64,000 nucleotides of DNA from Paraferrimonas haliotis (GTDB lineage: Bacteria > Pseudomonadota > Gammaproteobacteria > Enterobacterales > Shewanellaceae): the NCBI RefSeq assembly GCF_002282895.1, contig NZ_NRRB01000005.1, positions 62,001 through 126,000 of the forward strand, read 5' to 3'. The position numbers and the translations under genes are program-made. A model generated the notes under the pieces. That model was not told the DNA's origin. It saw only the letters and a list, made by a program, of their open reading frames with translations, and made no database searches. This document shows, in pieces, positions 42,901-50,775 of the stretch; position 1 is the stretch's first letter, and every line of letters begins with the position of its first letter.

Positions 42901-43696
42901 TCATCCGTACGTGAACGAACGTGATGTTTTAGGTATGTGGCCAGATAAGTTGTTGGCGGTTCGTAACTTGGTTACGCGAACTACTAATCGTCGTACTACT
43001 AGTCGTACTAACTATGCATTGGTGGATGACCCTAAAGTGGCGTATCAATTTAAGAACATGCTTTGTCGAATGACTATGGGTGCAACTGCTCAATATGAGC
43101 TCGGTGAGAATATTGATACTCTTAACTTTGGTATTACTCATCCCCAATTGCAGTCTTTAGTTAATAGCACAGCATTCACAAGTCCTTGTGGCGATGTTAA
43201 TAACAAGTACTACAAAGATGGTAGTAAGTACTTTAAAGCTGATGTTGATTATGCAGACCAAGAAATTGAAGCTTTACCTGATTATCAAACAGCATTGGGA
43301 CGCTATTTTGGTTTCCCTGTAAATGCCTATGAAATGAAAGGTAAAACTAATCTGCTTAAAATGGTATTGAAGCAAGTTCAATTGGCATCAGTTGACAGTG
43401 ATACTGTGGGTGAGGAAAAAGCTCGAGTATGGCGAGAATTCGTCGGAATCCACTTAGACAATTCATATGTTGATTCTGTTGCGACAGTACAAGTTAACGG
43501 TAAAGTATACGCAGCAACAGCGGAAAATACGCTTGCACTGAACTTGATCAACCAAATTAAACAATTGGAAGATTTGAAGCAAAACTCGCCAGGATTAATG
43601 ACGTATACATTGAATCGAGTACCAGTTCCTCAGTTGATTGAGGACACTATTGCTAGAGACAAGAGAGTATTGAGTTATCTACCTGTGCTTGATTAG
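39995..43696 (+). CDS. Large lipoprotein zinc metalloprotease (met-zincin)
   Basis: 1233 residues. The signal peptide and lipobox FVLAGC put lipidated C19 at the mature end, followed by Gly, so outer-membrane sorting is plausible. The zinc motif is H604-E-L-G-H608-x2-G-x2-H614 (HELGHNFGLRHNF), and a Met-turn SQMDYN contains M656, as in metzincins. The remaining 500 C-terminal residues are of unknown role. Family members are often annotated only as zinc-dependent metalloproteases; substrates are unknown. Codon choice is strongly biased up to about 42.5 kb, then looks ordinary. It follows the barrel gene and ends at a strong terminator. Confidence 0.83.
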   Translation: MFKRTLLVAAVGTFVLAGCGVDEPYKEVKRDEKMISVADFQSATTTPADASATGVTTTTTGEIAVKDPERKFLMIRSVGETPRYAAALKGFLQGNEKVVTLRMTQNGIQVRQLDSDNIGLNHDSRYDNEYNMAPVLTIPGQYVDYQCSKDNWGECTNREEEVNDRDVTWDQKSYFIPQFEQTKIAEESFTDLITFMQCTSETEAPRLVQDGNWKGYEMDLEKGVINFEIEHTYQATPSCFGKFYNGSVDNLSFTTTEYISIVALDQLASDNYVEIPYSEDENGTFGFFRKQHSYRDGNNAADSDGFVRSYLERFNPKQDSITYYLSNNFYEAKNLPFLDAAKQSVALINAQNEWAQTGLPTIKLEQANDKRHGDLRYSNITLFDEPLDNGLAGYGPSAANPLTGEIVSGRVDQYSANLEQGAVRYYRRVQLDYNRGMLDPQSVEALTGVPYTASPEAVKLAETAAQNRPATVAAAKAQNNNGDDMLAQPMQNEGKELPAATLPSMLDEDSSSLEKLFADNEKIQEFFHEHNVMTVDTAYGLAGGALRELPKGLQDHQIDWTDANFWVDGVVGGKLKDIKEMPVDFQQDLVTKLAAQAFSGTLTHELGHNFGLRHNFAGSRDMDNFFNEDELAQLDKAFAAAGYPDVTAKADFSSQMDYNLDRFATTFEAYDLAALRFGYARKVETQDGQLVSLKDQDQKRRQELAAGILNGETQFGALYNVARDNNLRRFGYCTDGHVSLNSNCNRFDAGVTNEDIEKTYVDAYNDSYYTQNTRYGRQTLFEDHVFNYTLNRMRTFNNIRQFVEDTSSVSNLFDLSHAELWQMCDSRPEYWFCASKRAVDLAADTFLKAAGLGDAYITVRYTTNDRVDYKDNLGNDVHVDAGTYLFTNTYSLEEVINKMYRLNGSNLDKGFAPGELVTNLESDSQKAILAELLVKSNLKAEFADKTDVDMTFNNGRLLNGVKAPESNPNHPYVNERDVLGMWPDKLLAVRNLVTRTTNRRTTSRTNYALVDDPKVAYQFKNMLCRMTMGATAQYELGENIDTLNFGITHPQLQSLVNSTAFTSPCGDVNNKYYKDGSKYFKADVDYADQEIEALPDYQTALGRYFGFPVNAYEMKGKTNLLKMVLKQVQLASVDSDTVGEEKARVWREFVGIHLDNSYVDSVATVQVNGKVYAATAENTLALNLINQIKQLEDLKQNSPGLMTYTLNRVPVPQLIEDTIARDKRVLSYLPVLD

Positions 43697-43744
43697 CCAT
43701 CACAATGAGATAAGCCTATAAAAGGCCTCACATAAACCAACCTC

Positions 43745-43783
43745 AAAGACGCTCATTAACATAGGTTAATGAGCGTCTTTTTT
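43745..43783. terminator. Bidirectional terminator between metalloprotease and hns-like gene
   Basis: A perfect 16-bp stem pairs 43745-43760 with 43765-43780 (core GACGCTCATTAAC/GTTAATGAGCGTC), with an ATAG loop, followed by TTT and preceded by A residues. It faces both convergent genes. Confidence 0.92.
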
Positions 43784-43826
43784 AGATCAATGTTATTTTT
43801 GAACAAAGAGTTTTCTTTAGTAATGC

Positions 43827-44222
43827 TTAGATTAAAAAGTCGTCTAACGATTTACCGGCGTCCAGTTGCTCTTTAAATACGTTAGGAGTACGACCTTGGC
43901 CAGTCCAAGTTACGCGCTCGCCGTTAACCTCAATGGCGTATTTGGCGGGTCTTGGCGCTCTTTTCTTTTTAGGCGTGTTGGCAACGACTTTGCCTTCGAG
44001 ATCTTCAACTGACAGACCAATTTCTTCCATTTGTTGACGTATCGCTTCTATTTTCGCCAAACGCTCTTTCTGAGCTTCTAAGTTAGCGGCTTCTTCGATT
44101 TCTCGATCCGCAATAATTTTTTCTAGCTTAGTGGCTACATCCTGTAACTCTGCAACAGATAACTCTTTTGTTTGCGCTTTTAAACGACGTCCATGTGTCA
44201 ATATATCGATAAAATCGGTCAT
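43827..44222 (-). CDS. H-NS family nucleoid protein
   Basis: A DNA-binding nucleoid and silencing protein, 131 residues. The N-terminal oligomerisation part (residues 1-70) is helical coiled coil rich in Glu and Lys. The C-terminal DNA-binding domain has the family motif YAIEVNGERVTWTGQGRTPN, with the QGR core loop, then FKEQLDAGKSLDDFLI. The start at 44222 has GGAAG upstream; the earlier in-frame ATG at 44237 lies at that ribosome-binding site. Whether it is H-NS proper or an StpA-like paralogue cannot be decided from one copy. Confidence 0.92.
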   Translation of the reverse strand: MTDFIDILTHGRRLKAQTKELSVAELQDVATKLEKIIADREIEEAANLEAQKERLAKIEAIRQQMEEIGLSVEDLEGKVVANTPKKKRAPRPAKYAIEVNGERVTWTGQGRTPNVFKEQLDAGKSLDDFLI

Positions 44223-44281
44223 GATGATTTCTTCCAAATTTTATTATTTATTTAGCGTAGATATTAGACAAGTTAGTAGAG

Positions 44282-44302
44282 CCCAACCAATAATTGGCTG
44301 GG
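44282..44302. promoter_or_regulatory. Near-perfect palindrome in the hns-like leader
   Basis: Arms CCCAACCAAT (44282-44291) and ATTGGCTGGG (44293-44302) match at 9 of 10 positions around a single A. They lie just downstream of the predicted start of the hns-like transcript. This could be an operator (autoregulation) or a leader hairpin. Confidence 0.5.
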
Positions 44303-44314
44303 TACTAGGGCTAT

Positions 44315-44343
44315 ATATTAGAAGCTGTTTTGCGTTGAGGCAA
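44315..44343 (-). promoter_or_regulatory. Candidate promoter of the hns-like gene
   Basis: Minus strand: -35 TTGCCT (44338-44343), 17-bp spacer, -10 TAATAT (44315-44320). The predicted leader is about 85 nt, a length also usual for hns genes. The stretch 44344-44490 between this promoter and that of etfB is A/T-rich with no gene or clear structure. Confidence 0.6.
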
Positions 44344-44490
44344 ATATTGGTTTAAATAATGACTTTATTTAATTAACCGTTTGAAAATTTAATTAGCATA
44401 AATAGTTTTTCAAATATTGGAGAATATATTGATTATAGTGCACCTTATTGACGGGTTTTATGTAGGTTAAACGCGCGTTAAAAGTTACAG

Positions 44491-44519
44491 TTGACGTAAA
44501 GGTAAAGCGTGGGTAGAGT
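44491..44519 (+). promoter_or_regulatory. Candidate promoter of etfBA
   Basis: -35 TTGACG (44491-44496), 17-bp spacer, -10 TAGAGT (44514-44519), with a leader of about 35 nt to the etfB ATG and AAGGAA as ribosome-binding site. Confidence 0.6.
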
Positions 44520-44561
44520 GGCCATTGAATACAAGTGAGCAGCTCATAACAAGGAATCTGC

Positions 44562-45314
44562 ATGAAAGTTTTAGTTCCGGTTAAACGCGTTGTTGATGCT
44601 AACGTCAAGGTACGCGTAAACGCCGATGAGTCGGCGGTGGATACAGCCAACCTTAAAATGGCCATCAATCCGTTTTGTGAAATCGCGGTAGAAGAAGCGG
44701 TTCGCTTAAAAGAGGCGGGTGTCGCTGATGAAGTGGTTGTGGTCAGCATTGGCAGCAAAAATAGCCAAGAGCAACTGAGAACCGCCATGGCCTTAGGTGC
44801 AGACAGAGGCATTTTGGTGGAAACCGATGAGTCATTGTCTCCGCTAACGATTGCCAAAGCTCTAAAGGCTGTGAACGATAAAGAACAAGCTCAGCTGGTC
44901 ATTTTAGGTAAGCAATCCATTGACGGTGACAATAATCAAACCGGACAAATGCTAGCGGCGCTTGCTGGGCTTGCTCAAGCAACCTTCGCCTCTAAACTTG
45001 AAGTTAATGGCGACAGCATTACGGTGACTCGAGAAGTTGATTTAGGCAGCCAAACCGTCACCTTACCGCTACCAGCTGTGGTGACGACAGATTTGCGTTT
45101 AAATGAGCCTCGTTATGCCAAATTGCCGAACATCATGAAAGCTAAACGTAAGCCACTTGATACCACCACCCTTGATGAGTTGGGTGTGGCGATTAAGCAG
45201 CACCAACAAGTGATCAGCGTTAAAGCGCCTGGCCAGCGTCAAGCGGGCATTATGGTGGAGTCTGTGTCTGAGTTAGTGGAAAAATTACGTAACGAAGCGA
45301 AGGTGATTGCATGA
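44562..45314 (+). CDS. etfB: Electron transfer flavoprotein beta subunit
   Basis: With EtfA, accepts electrons from acyl-CoA and other dehydrogenases and passes them to ETF:quinone oxidoreductase. The 250 residues have the N-terminal [18 protein letters not shown], the AMP-binding region [20 protein letters not shown] and the family signature [21 protein letters not shown]. It overlaps etfA by four bases (ATGA). Confidence 0.96.
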   Translation: MKVLVPVKRVVDANVKVRVNADESAVDTANLKMAINPFCEIAVEEAVRLKEAGVADEVVVVSIGSKNSQEQLRTAMALGADRGILVETDESLSPLTIAKALKAVNDKEQAQLVILGKQSIDGDNNQTGQMLAALAGLAQATFASKLEVNGDSITVTREVDLGSQTVTLPLPAVVTTDLRLNEPRYAKLPNIMKAKRKPLDTTTLDELGVAIKQHQQVISVKAPGQRQAGIMVESVSELVEKLRNEAKVIA

Positions 45315-46237
45315 AAACCTTAATTATTGCCGAACACGTTAACGGCGAACTTAAAGCCGATACCGCAAAAGCGATTGCAGCGGCGCAGCCTCTGGGTGAA
45401 TGCCATGTGTTGGTAGCTGGCGCGAATGTGAGTGAGGTGGCGTCACAAGCGGCTGCCATCAGTGGTGTTAGTAAAGTATTAACGCTTGAAGATAGCCAAT
45501 TAGAGCATCAACTCGTTGAAGCTTTGACCGACTCCATCGTTGCACTTGGGCAAGGCTATACTCATCTTGTTGGTCTTGCTTCCAGTTTCGGTAAAGATCT
45601 CATGCCTCGAGTGGCTGCCTTATTAGATGTCGCGCAAGTATCAGACGTTATCTCAATCGAATCTGATGATACTTTTGTGCATCCTATCTACGCCGGCAAC
45701 GCCTTGGAAACCGTTAAGTCATTGGATGATATTAAGGTGCTGACACTGCGGGCAAGTGCGTTTGATGCAGCGGCTAAAGGTGGTTCAGCCGAGATTGAAG
45801 CCGTATCCTTTGTCACTCCTAGCGTTACGAGCCAATACGTTGGTGAGCAAGTGTCGGAGTCGGAGCGACCTGAGCTGGGCAACGCAGCGGTTGTGGTATC
45901 CGGTGGTCGCGGCCTGGGCAGCGCTGACAATTTCGCCATCATTGAAGCGCTTGCCGATAAACTTGGTGGTGCTGTAGGCGCTTCACGAGCGGCAGTTGAT
46001 GCGGGCTTTGTGGCCAATGAATTGCAGGTGGGGCAAACGGGTAAAATAGTAGCTCCTGAGCTTTATATTGCCGTAGGCTTGTCGGGCGCTATTCAGCATT
46101 TGGCGGGCATGAAGGACTCTAAAGTGATTGTTGCAATTAATAAAGACCCGGAAGCTCCGATTTTTCAGGTAGCTGACTACGGTCTGGAAGCGGACCTATT
46201 TGATGCTGTGCCAGAGTTAACAAAATTGCTCAATTAA
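45311..46237 (+). CDS. etfA: Electron transfer flavoprotein alpha subunit
   Basis: The FAD-binding subunit, 308 residues. An N-terminal domain (1-185) is followed by the FAD domain with [46 protein letters not shown] and the [22 protein letters not shown] motif. It ends at a terminator before the lysine riboswitch. Confidence 0.96.
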   Translation: MKTLIIAEHVNGELKADTAKAIAAAQPLGECHVLVAGANVSEVASQAAAISGVSKVLTLEDSQLEHQLVEALTDSIVALGQGYTHLVGLASSFGKDLMPRVAALLDVAQVSDVISIESDDTFVHPIYAGNALETVKSLDDIKVLTLRASAFDAAAKGGSAEIEAVSFVTPSVTSQYVGEQVSESERPELGNAAVVVSGGRGLGSADNFAIIEALADKLGGAVGASRAAVDAGFVANELQVGQTGKIVAPELYIAVGLSGAIQHLAGMKDSKVIVAINKDPEAPIFQVADYGLEADLFDAVPELTKLLN

Positions 46238-46274
46238 GTTGCTATTGAAACTAATTCAGTGATCTCGATCAACC

Positions 46275-46318
46275 TAGGCGCTAAACAGGGTAGTATCTGT
46301 ATTAGCGCCTATGTTTTT
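46275..46318 (+). terminator. Terminator of etfBA
   Basis: TAGGCGCTAA (46275-46284) pairs perfectly with TTAGCGCCTA (46302-46311), with an inner ACAG/CTGT extension and a T-run (TTTTT) after it. It separates etfA from the riboswitch. Confidence 0.88.
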
Positions 46319-46343
46319 ATAACCGTCTCGCATTATGCGAGCA

Positions 46344-46511
46344 GAAGTAGAGGTTGCATTAACTAAGAGTAGCAAGCGTTAGGGTGAGACCGATGACCGT
46401 TTGCCAAAGGAGTTAATGCCGAAATATCACTGGCACTCAAACCTTGATGTTGGGGCTGCGTCCGAATAGGGGCAGCACTGCCATAGTAAACTCACTATGG
46501 AGCGCTACTTT
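46344..46511 (+). promoter_or_regulatory. Lysine riboswitch (L-box aptamer) controlling nhaC
   Basis: The hallmark blocks of the lysine aptamer are present in order: AGAGGTTGC near 46349, GGAGTTAATGCCGAAATATC around 46409-46428, CAGCACTGCCATAG with its partner CTATGG around 46480-46500, and the closing GGAGCGCTAC (46499-46508). P1 forms between AAGTAG (46345-46350) and CTACTT (46505-46510). The rest of the 348-base gap contains the upstream CTCGCA/TGCGAG hairpin (46327-46341) and the expression platform (46512-46585). The controlled gene encodes an NhaC-type transporter, so it likely moves lysine or is repressed by it. Confidence 0.9.
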
Positions 46512-46585
46512 AATCGGTCATACTGCCACATCTCTTGCCGATTTTAGTACGCTCTATAAGTACAAAATTTAACTAAGACAAGACG

Positions 46586-48133
46586 ATGACATTAACTAGC
46601 TACGCCGATTCGGCGCTTTCTGTACTACCTCCCTTATTGGCTATCGCCATGGCCGTCATTACTCGCAAAGTACTGCTATCTCTCGGCGTTGGCATCATAC
46701 TTGGTGTGGCATTACTGACCAATTTCCAACCGGTCAATGGTGCTGAACATTTGGCGAAATCGGTGACCGGGTTGTTTTGGGATGACGGAGCAGTAAACTC
46801 GGATAACCTCTACATTCTTGGTTTTCTTATTTTTCTGGGTATGACTACCGCGCTCATCACGGTATCTGGCTCTGCTAAAGCCTTTGCTGAGTGGGCTCGT
46901 CAACGCATTCGCAACAAGCGTGATGCGAAACTGATGACCATCGCCTTGGGCATCGTGGTATTTATTGACGACTACTTTAATTCATTGGTGGTGGGTAGCG
47001 TCAGTCGTCCGATTACGGATCGTTACTACGTATCACGGGCAAAGCTTGCCTATATCCTAGACTCTACCGCCGCCCCGGTTTGCGTAATTTCTCCGGTTTC
47101 CAGCTGGGGTGCCTACATTATCGCAGTCATTGGGGGCTTATTAACGGCCCGTGGGTTCACTGAAACCAGCCATTTAATGACCTTCGTTGAAATGATTCCG
47201 ATGAACTTCTATGCCATTTTCTCATTAGCGCTGTTATTCGCTGTGGCTTGGTTCAGCTTGGATGTGGGCCCTATGCAACAGCATGAAATCAAAGCGCAGA
47301 GAGGGGAGCTGTTTGATGCAGAGCGTGGCGATCCACCGGGTGCTAACTCTGAACTGGAAGAAGCGCAAACGGGCTCGGTCGCCGGCTTATTTATACCGAT
47401 TGTTTCTCTCGTTGCCGCCACATTAGGCTTTATGATATACAGCGGTGCCGCTGAGCTTGAACAATTTAGTATCTTAGGAGCGTTTGAAAACACCAACGTT
47501 GGCTTTTCTTTGTTTTGGGGCTCGATTGTCGGTTTGTTGGTCACCTTAGTACTGAGTCTTAAGCAATCTTTAGAAACGCGTTTATTAGTGCAAGCCATCG
47601 TTGTGGGCGGTCGCTCAATGCTGCCAGCCATCTATATTTTGCTGTTCGCTTGGACGATTGGTGGCATTATTAAAGAGCTGGAAACCGGTTTGTTTATGGT
47701 GCATTTGCTGGGGGATAGCATTTCACCGGAATACTTACCTATGCTGCTGTTTATCTTGGCCGGCATTACCGCCTTCTCCACAGGAACCAGCTGGGGAACA
47801 TTCGGTATTATGCTACCCATTGCAGCGGATATGGCCATGGGCACCGACACCAGCTTAATGCTGCCAATGTTGGCCAGTGTGCTAGCCGGTGCGGTGTTTG
47901 GGGACCACTGCTCTCCTATTTCAGATACCACCATTTTGTCGTCTACCGGGGCTGGTTGTCATCACATTGACCACGTGCTTACCCAATTGCCGTATGCGTT
48001 GATCGTCGCGGCCATTAGTATGGTGGGGTATTTAGTCTTAGGGTTAGGGCATTCGGTTATTATTGCTTTGATTACCTGCAGCGTGCTGTTGACCGCAGTG
48101 ATCGCATTGCTAAAATATCGACAAGCTCGCTAG
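46586..48133 (+). CDS. NhaC-family transporter under lysine riboswitch, probable lysine transporter
   Basis: An inner-membrane secondary transporter of 515 residues with about 12 helices. Family motifs include FIDDYFNSLVVGSVSRPITD, STAAPVCVISPVSSWGAYI, FSTGTSWGTFGIMLPIA and AGAVFGDHCSPISDTTILSS. By sequence it is an NhaC-type Na+/H+ antiporter, but family members behind lysine riboswitches are thought to import lysine, and the L-box here supports that. The ribosome-binding site is weak, consistent with translational control. A terminator follows. Confidence 0.9.
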   Translation: MTLTSYADSALSVLPPLLAIAMAVITRKVLLSLGVGIILGVALLTNFQPVNGAEHLAKSVTGLFWDDGAVNSDNLYILGFLIFLGMTTALITVSGSAKAFAEWARQRIRNKRDAKLMTIALGIVVFIDDYFNSLVVGSVSRPITDRYYVSRAKLAYILDSTAAPVCVISPVSSWGAYIIAVIGGLLTARGFTETSHLMTFVEMIPMNFYAIFSLALLFAVAWFSLDVGPMQQHEIKAQRGELFDAERGDPPGANSELEEAQTGSVAGLFIPIVSLVAATLGFMIYSGAAELEQFSILGAFENTNVGFSLFWGSIVGLLVTLVLSLKQSLETRLLVQAIVVGGRSMLPAIYILLFAWTIGGIIKELETGLFMVHLLGDSISPEYLPMLLFILAGITAFSTGTSWGTFGIMLPIAADMAMGTDTSLMLPMLASVLAGAVFGDHCSPISDTTILSSTGAGCHHIDHVLTQLPYALIVAAISMVGYLVLGLGHSVIIALITCSVLLTAVIALLKYRQAR

Positions 48134-48156
48134 AAAGCGTTCAATACTGTGACTCG

Positions 48157-48183
48157 ACGAGGCCCTATTTGGGCCTCGTTTTG
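48157..48183 (+). terminator. Terminator after the nhaC-type gene
   Basis: ACGAGGCCC (48157-48165) pairs with GGGCCTCGT (48171-48179) around a TATTT loop, with TTT after it. Confidence 0.88.
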
Positions 48184-48221
48184 CTAAACTGACGCCAGAA
48201 TTAGAATAAGGAGTGCCAGAG

Positions 48222-48809
48222 TTGGCTCAGCTGTATTTTTATTACGCGGCAATGAATGCCGGTAAATCAACGTCTCTTTTGCAATCGGCATACAATTATC
48301 GTGAGCGAGGAATGCGGCCTTTAGTAATAACGGCATCCATTGATGATCGTTATGGCGTGGGTAAAATATCGTCGCGAATTGGCATTGAGTCAGAAGCCCA
48401 CATTTTCTCAAGCAAAGATAATTTGCTGCAAATGATCAATCAGCATCATCAACAAGAAAAACTGCATTGTGTGCTGGTGGATGAATCTCAATTCTTATCT
48501 AAACAACAAGTCAGTCAGTTGGCAGAGGTTGTCGATATACTTGGCATTCCTGTGCTTTGCTATGGCTTGCGAACCGACTTTCAAGGTGAGCTGTTTCCTG
48601 GCAGTCAGTATCTACTGGCCTGGGCCGATAAATTGATTGAGCTAAAGACCATTTGCCACTGTGGTCGTAAAGCCATTATGGTGGTTCGTATGAATGAAGA
48701 CGGCCAAGCAATTGCTGAGGGCGAGCAGGTACAAATTGGCGGAAACGACAGTTACGTTTCTATGTGCCGTCGTCATTATCGTGATTTAGTTTGGGACCGC
48801 GGCGACTAA
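48222..48809 (+). CDS. tdk: Thymidine kinase
   Basis: Phosphorylates thymidine with ATP (salvage); a tetrameric type II enzyme. The 195 residues begin [20 protein letters not shown], with the P-loop, followed by VLVDESQFL and the zinc site cysteines in ICHCGRKA and the final C-RRHY. The start is TTG at 48222: AAGGAG at 48207-48212 is 9 bases upstream and the protein then aligns with E. coli Tdk; the GTG at 48213 abuts the ribosome-binding site. Confidence 0.95.
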   Translation: MAQLYFYYAAMNAGKSTSLLQSAYNYRERGMRPLVITASIDDRYGVGKISSRIGIESEAHIFSSKDNLLQMINQHHQQEKLHCVLVDESQFLSKQQVSQLAEVVDILGIPVLCYGLRTDFQGELFPGSQYLLAWADKLIELKTICHCGRKAIMVVRMNEDGQAIAEGEQVQIGGNDSYVSMCRRHYRDLVWDRGD

Positions 48810-48817
48810 CGGTAGCG

Positions 48818-49315
48818 ATGGATTTTTCCCAGATTCGACACATCGACGATAAAGGTCAAGTAAAGCCACCCAGTTGGCTTTACTGGATGCTATTGTGGTG
48901 GTCGAAAGCATGGTTAGTTTGGATTCTATCGTTAACTTATCGTCGCGATACCAGTTTGTTCATCAGCATTGTTTATCCCAGCCAAGAGCAATGGCAACAG
49001 GCACTGTTTGTGGGAATTGGCGCCATGCTGATGCTGCTGTTAATTACGTTTGAACGCCGGCGTTCACCGGCGGTTTTAATTCCTTTTGTTCATAAAGGCG
49101 TCGTCTTATTGTGGTTAGTACTGGCAATTAACGCTGTTTTCTGGCTGATATCTGTTGTTAAGACTCATGGAGAGTTTCATCTTGGTGTGGGGGTGGATGG
49201 CTTAGCCCTGCTTTGGAGCACTTTGTACGTGTATCGTTCGCGCCACCTTCCATGGTACTTCAAAGATTGGAAAGCCGATTCATCTACAACCAAGGAGACA
49301 ACTCATGACCGCTAA
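48818..49315 (+). CDS. DUF2919 (YfeZ-like) inner-membrane protein
   Basis: 165 residues with about four membrane helices and an N-terminal DKGQVKPPSWLYWMLLWWSK motif typical of the DUF2919 family. Function unknown. The ATG at 48818 is used; the frame stays open upstream into tdk. It overlaps the next gene by 11 bp. Confidence 0.78.
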   Translation: MDFSQIRHIDDKGQVKPPSWLYWMLLWWSKAWLVWILSLTYRRDTSLFISIVYPSQEQWQQALFVGIGAMLMLLLITFERRRSPAVLIPFVHKGVVLLWLVLAINAVFWLISVVKTHGEFHLGVGVDGLALLWSTLYVYRSRHLPWYFKDWKADSSTTKETTHDR

Positions 49316-50120
49316 GCGCGTTTCGATCATCAGCTGCGGCTGGTATGGCAAGGCACTGGCTAGCCACCTGCTCAGTAAGGGCTATCATGTGCAGGGCACT
49401 CGAACTACGGCCGCAGGTGTTGAAGAGCTCAATGATTTAGGGATCACAGGCCATGAATTAACCTTAGGTGCTCAGGTTCATTGCCATCATTTAGATGCAC
49501 TGGTGGATTGTGATGTCTTAATTATCAACGTACCGCCTCGATTACGTGCGGGCCAAAACGACTACCTACAGAAAATGAATGCTTTGCTTGACGCCTGCAA
49601 ACATCGAGTGTTCGAGCGAGTAATTTTCATAAGCTCTACCGGCGTTTACCCTGACACCTTAGACACAGCAACAGAAAACGAAGCCAGTGCTCACTCGAAA
49701 AGTTCAGAAGTCATGCTTGCGGCAGAATCTCTTTGGAAAGCATTTCCAAGTGTTGTACTTAGATTCAGCGGACTGATAGGCAACAGTCGCCACCCAGGCC
49801 GATTTTTAGCCGGACGAACACAGCTAACAGGAGCTAATTCACCGGTGAATTTGGTTCACATCGATGATTGCATCAACGCCACTGAATTTGTGTTAAATCA
49901 TGCAAGCCCAGCTCCTTGCTACAACTTAACTACGCCGCACCACCCAACTAAGCAAGTGTTTTACAGCGAAGCCGCCAAGCAACTGAATCTAGAGCCACCT
50001 CAATTTGACGAACAATCTGCTCAACACCGGGGCAAAAGGGTAAGTGGTGCTCAAATTACTAAAGACGGTTATCAATACATCCACAATGATTTGCTTCAGC
50101 TTTTAGCAAGCTGGCGTTAA
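49305..50120 (+). CDS. YeeZ-like NAD(P)-binding sugar epimerase-type protein
   Basis: 271 residues with an N-terminal Rossmann fold (SIISCGWYGKALASHLLSKG; the usual GxGxxG is C-G-W-Y-G), the strand VIFISSTGVYPDT, and the extended-SDR-like NLVHIDDCINATEFVL. Substrate unknown; E. coli YeeZ is the closest family I recognise. It overlaps the DUF2919 gene and is followed after 18 bp by a DsbA-like gene. Confidence 0.78.
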   Translation: MTAKRVSIISCGWYGKALASHLLSKGYHVQGTRTTAAGVEELNDLGITGHELTLGAQVHCHHLDALVDCDVLIINVPPRLRAGQNDYLQKMNALLDACKHRVFERVIFISSTGVYPDTLDTATENEASAHSKSSEVMLAAESLWKAFPSVVLRFSGLIGNSRHPGRFLAGRTQLTGANSPVNLVHIDDCINATEFVLNHASPAPCYNLTTPHHPTKQVFYSEAAKQLNLEPPQFDEQSAQHRGKRVSGAQITKDGYQYIHNDLLQLLASWR

Positions 50121-50138
50121 CAGTAAAAAGGACAGACT

Positions 50139-50747
50139 ATGTTAAGAGTGCTACTCATTTCCGTGTTATTAATGGTAACTGGGACAGTACAAGCTCTTCC
50201 AGAGCGCTTTATCGAAGGCCAAGACTATCAAGTTATTGCGCCTTATAAAGAAGCCAGCCCTAAGTCGGTAAGAGTCTTTTTCTCATATAATTGCCCCCAT
50301 TGTTATCGGCACCAGCCATTGCTGGATAAGGTAGAGGCGACCTTAGCCGATAAGGTAGATTTTATATTAAACCCAGTAGGTGTTGGGCGTAAAAGTTGGA
50401 CATTGAGTCAAATGGCATTCGTCATCGCCGAGCAAAGCAATCGAGTCGCTTTGATCCATCACGACCTGTTTAAACGCATTCACGAGCAAAGAAAACCCTT
50501 TCAAAACCTTGCCGAAGTGGGCGCATTTCTAGCGGCCTATGGCATCGATAACTCCGAATTCACAACGCAAAGCAATAGCGAACAGACGAAGTCGCGCATG
50601 AGCGAGTTGGATAATATGGCGCGTAAAGCCTCCATAAAAGGCGTACCGAACCTGGTGGTAAACGGCCACTATTTGGTGAATGCCAGCGTCAACGACCCAG
50701 AAAAATTGAGTGAGCTACTTATCTACTTAATTGATCTGGATAGCTAA
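50139..50747 (+). CDS. DsbA-like thiol:disulfide oxidoreductase
   Basis: A periplasmic oxidase that introduces disulfides into exported proteins. The 202 residues have a signal peptide (cleavage near VQA, residue 19), the active site C52-P-H-C55 (identical to E. coli DsbA) and the cis-Pro loop KGVPNLVVNG. DsbB is not in the window. Its substrates could include RcsF and the other exported cysteine proteins, but that is inference. Confidence 0.88.
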   Translation: MLRVLLISVLLMVTGTVQALPERFIEGQDYQVIAPYKEASPKSVRVFFSYNCPHCYRHQPLLDKVEATLADKVDFILNPVGVGRKSWTLSQMAFVIAEQSNRVALIHHDLFKRIHEQRKPFQNLAEVGAFLAAYGIDNSEFTTQSNSEQTKSRMSELDNMARKASIKGVPNLVVNGHYLVNASVNDPEKLSELLIYLIDLDS

Positions 50748-50775
50748 TCAATCACATTAACGAGCAGTCAATTTA

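Noticed and set aside
45688-46017. Minus-strand 109-codon frame opposite etfA
   Set aside because: Lies wholly within etfA and has the Ala/Ser/Thr-rich composition of an antisense shadow.
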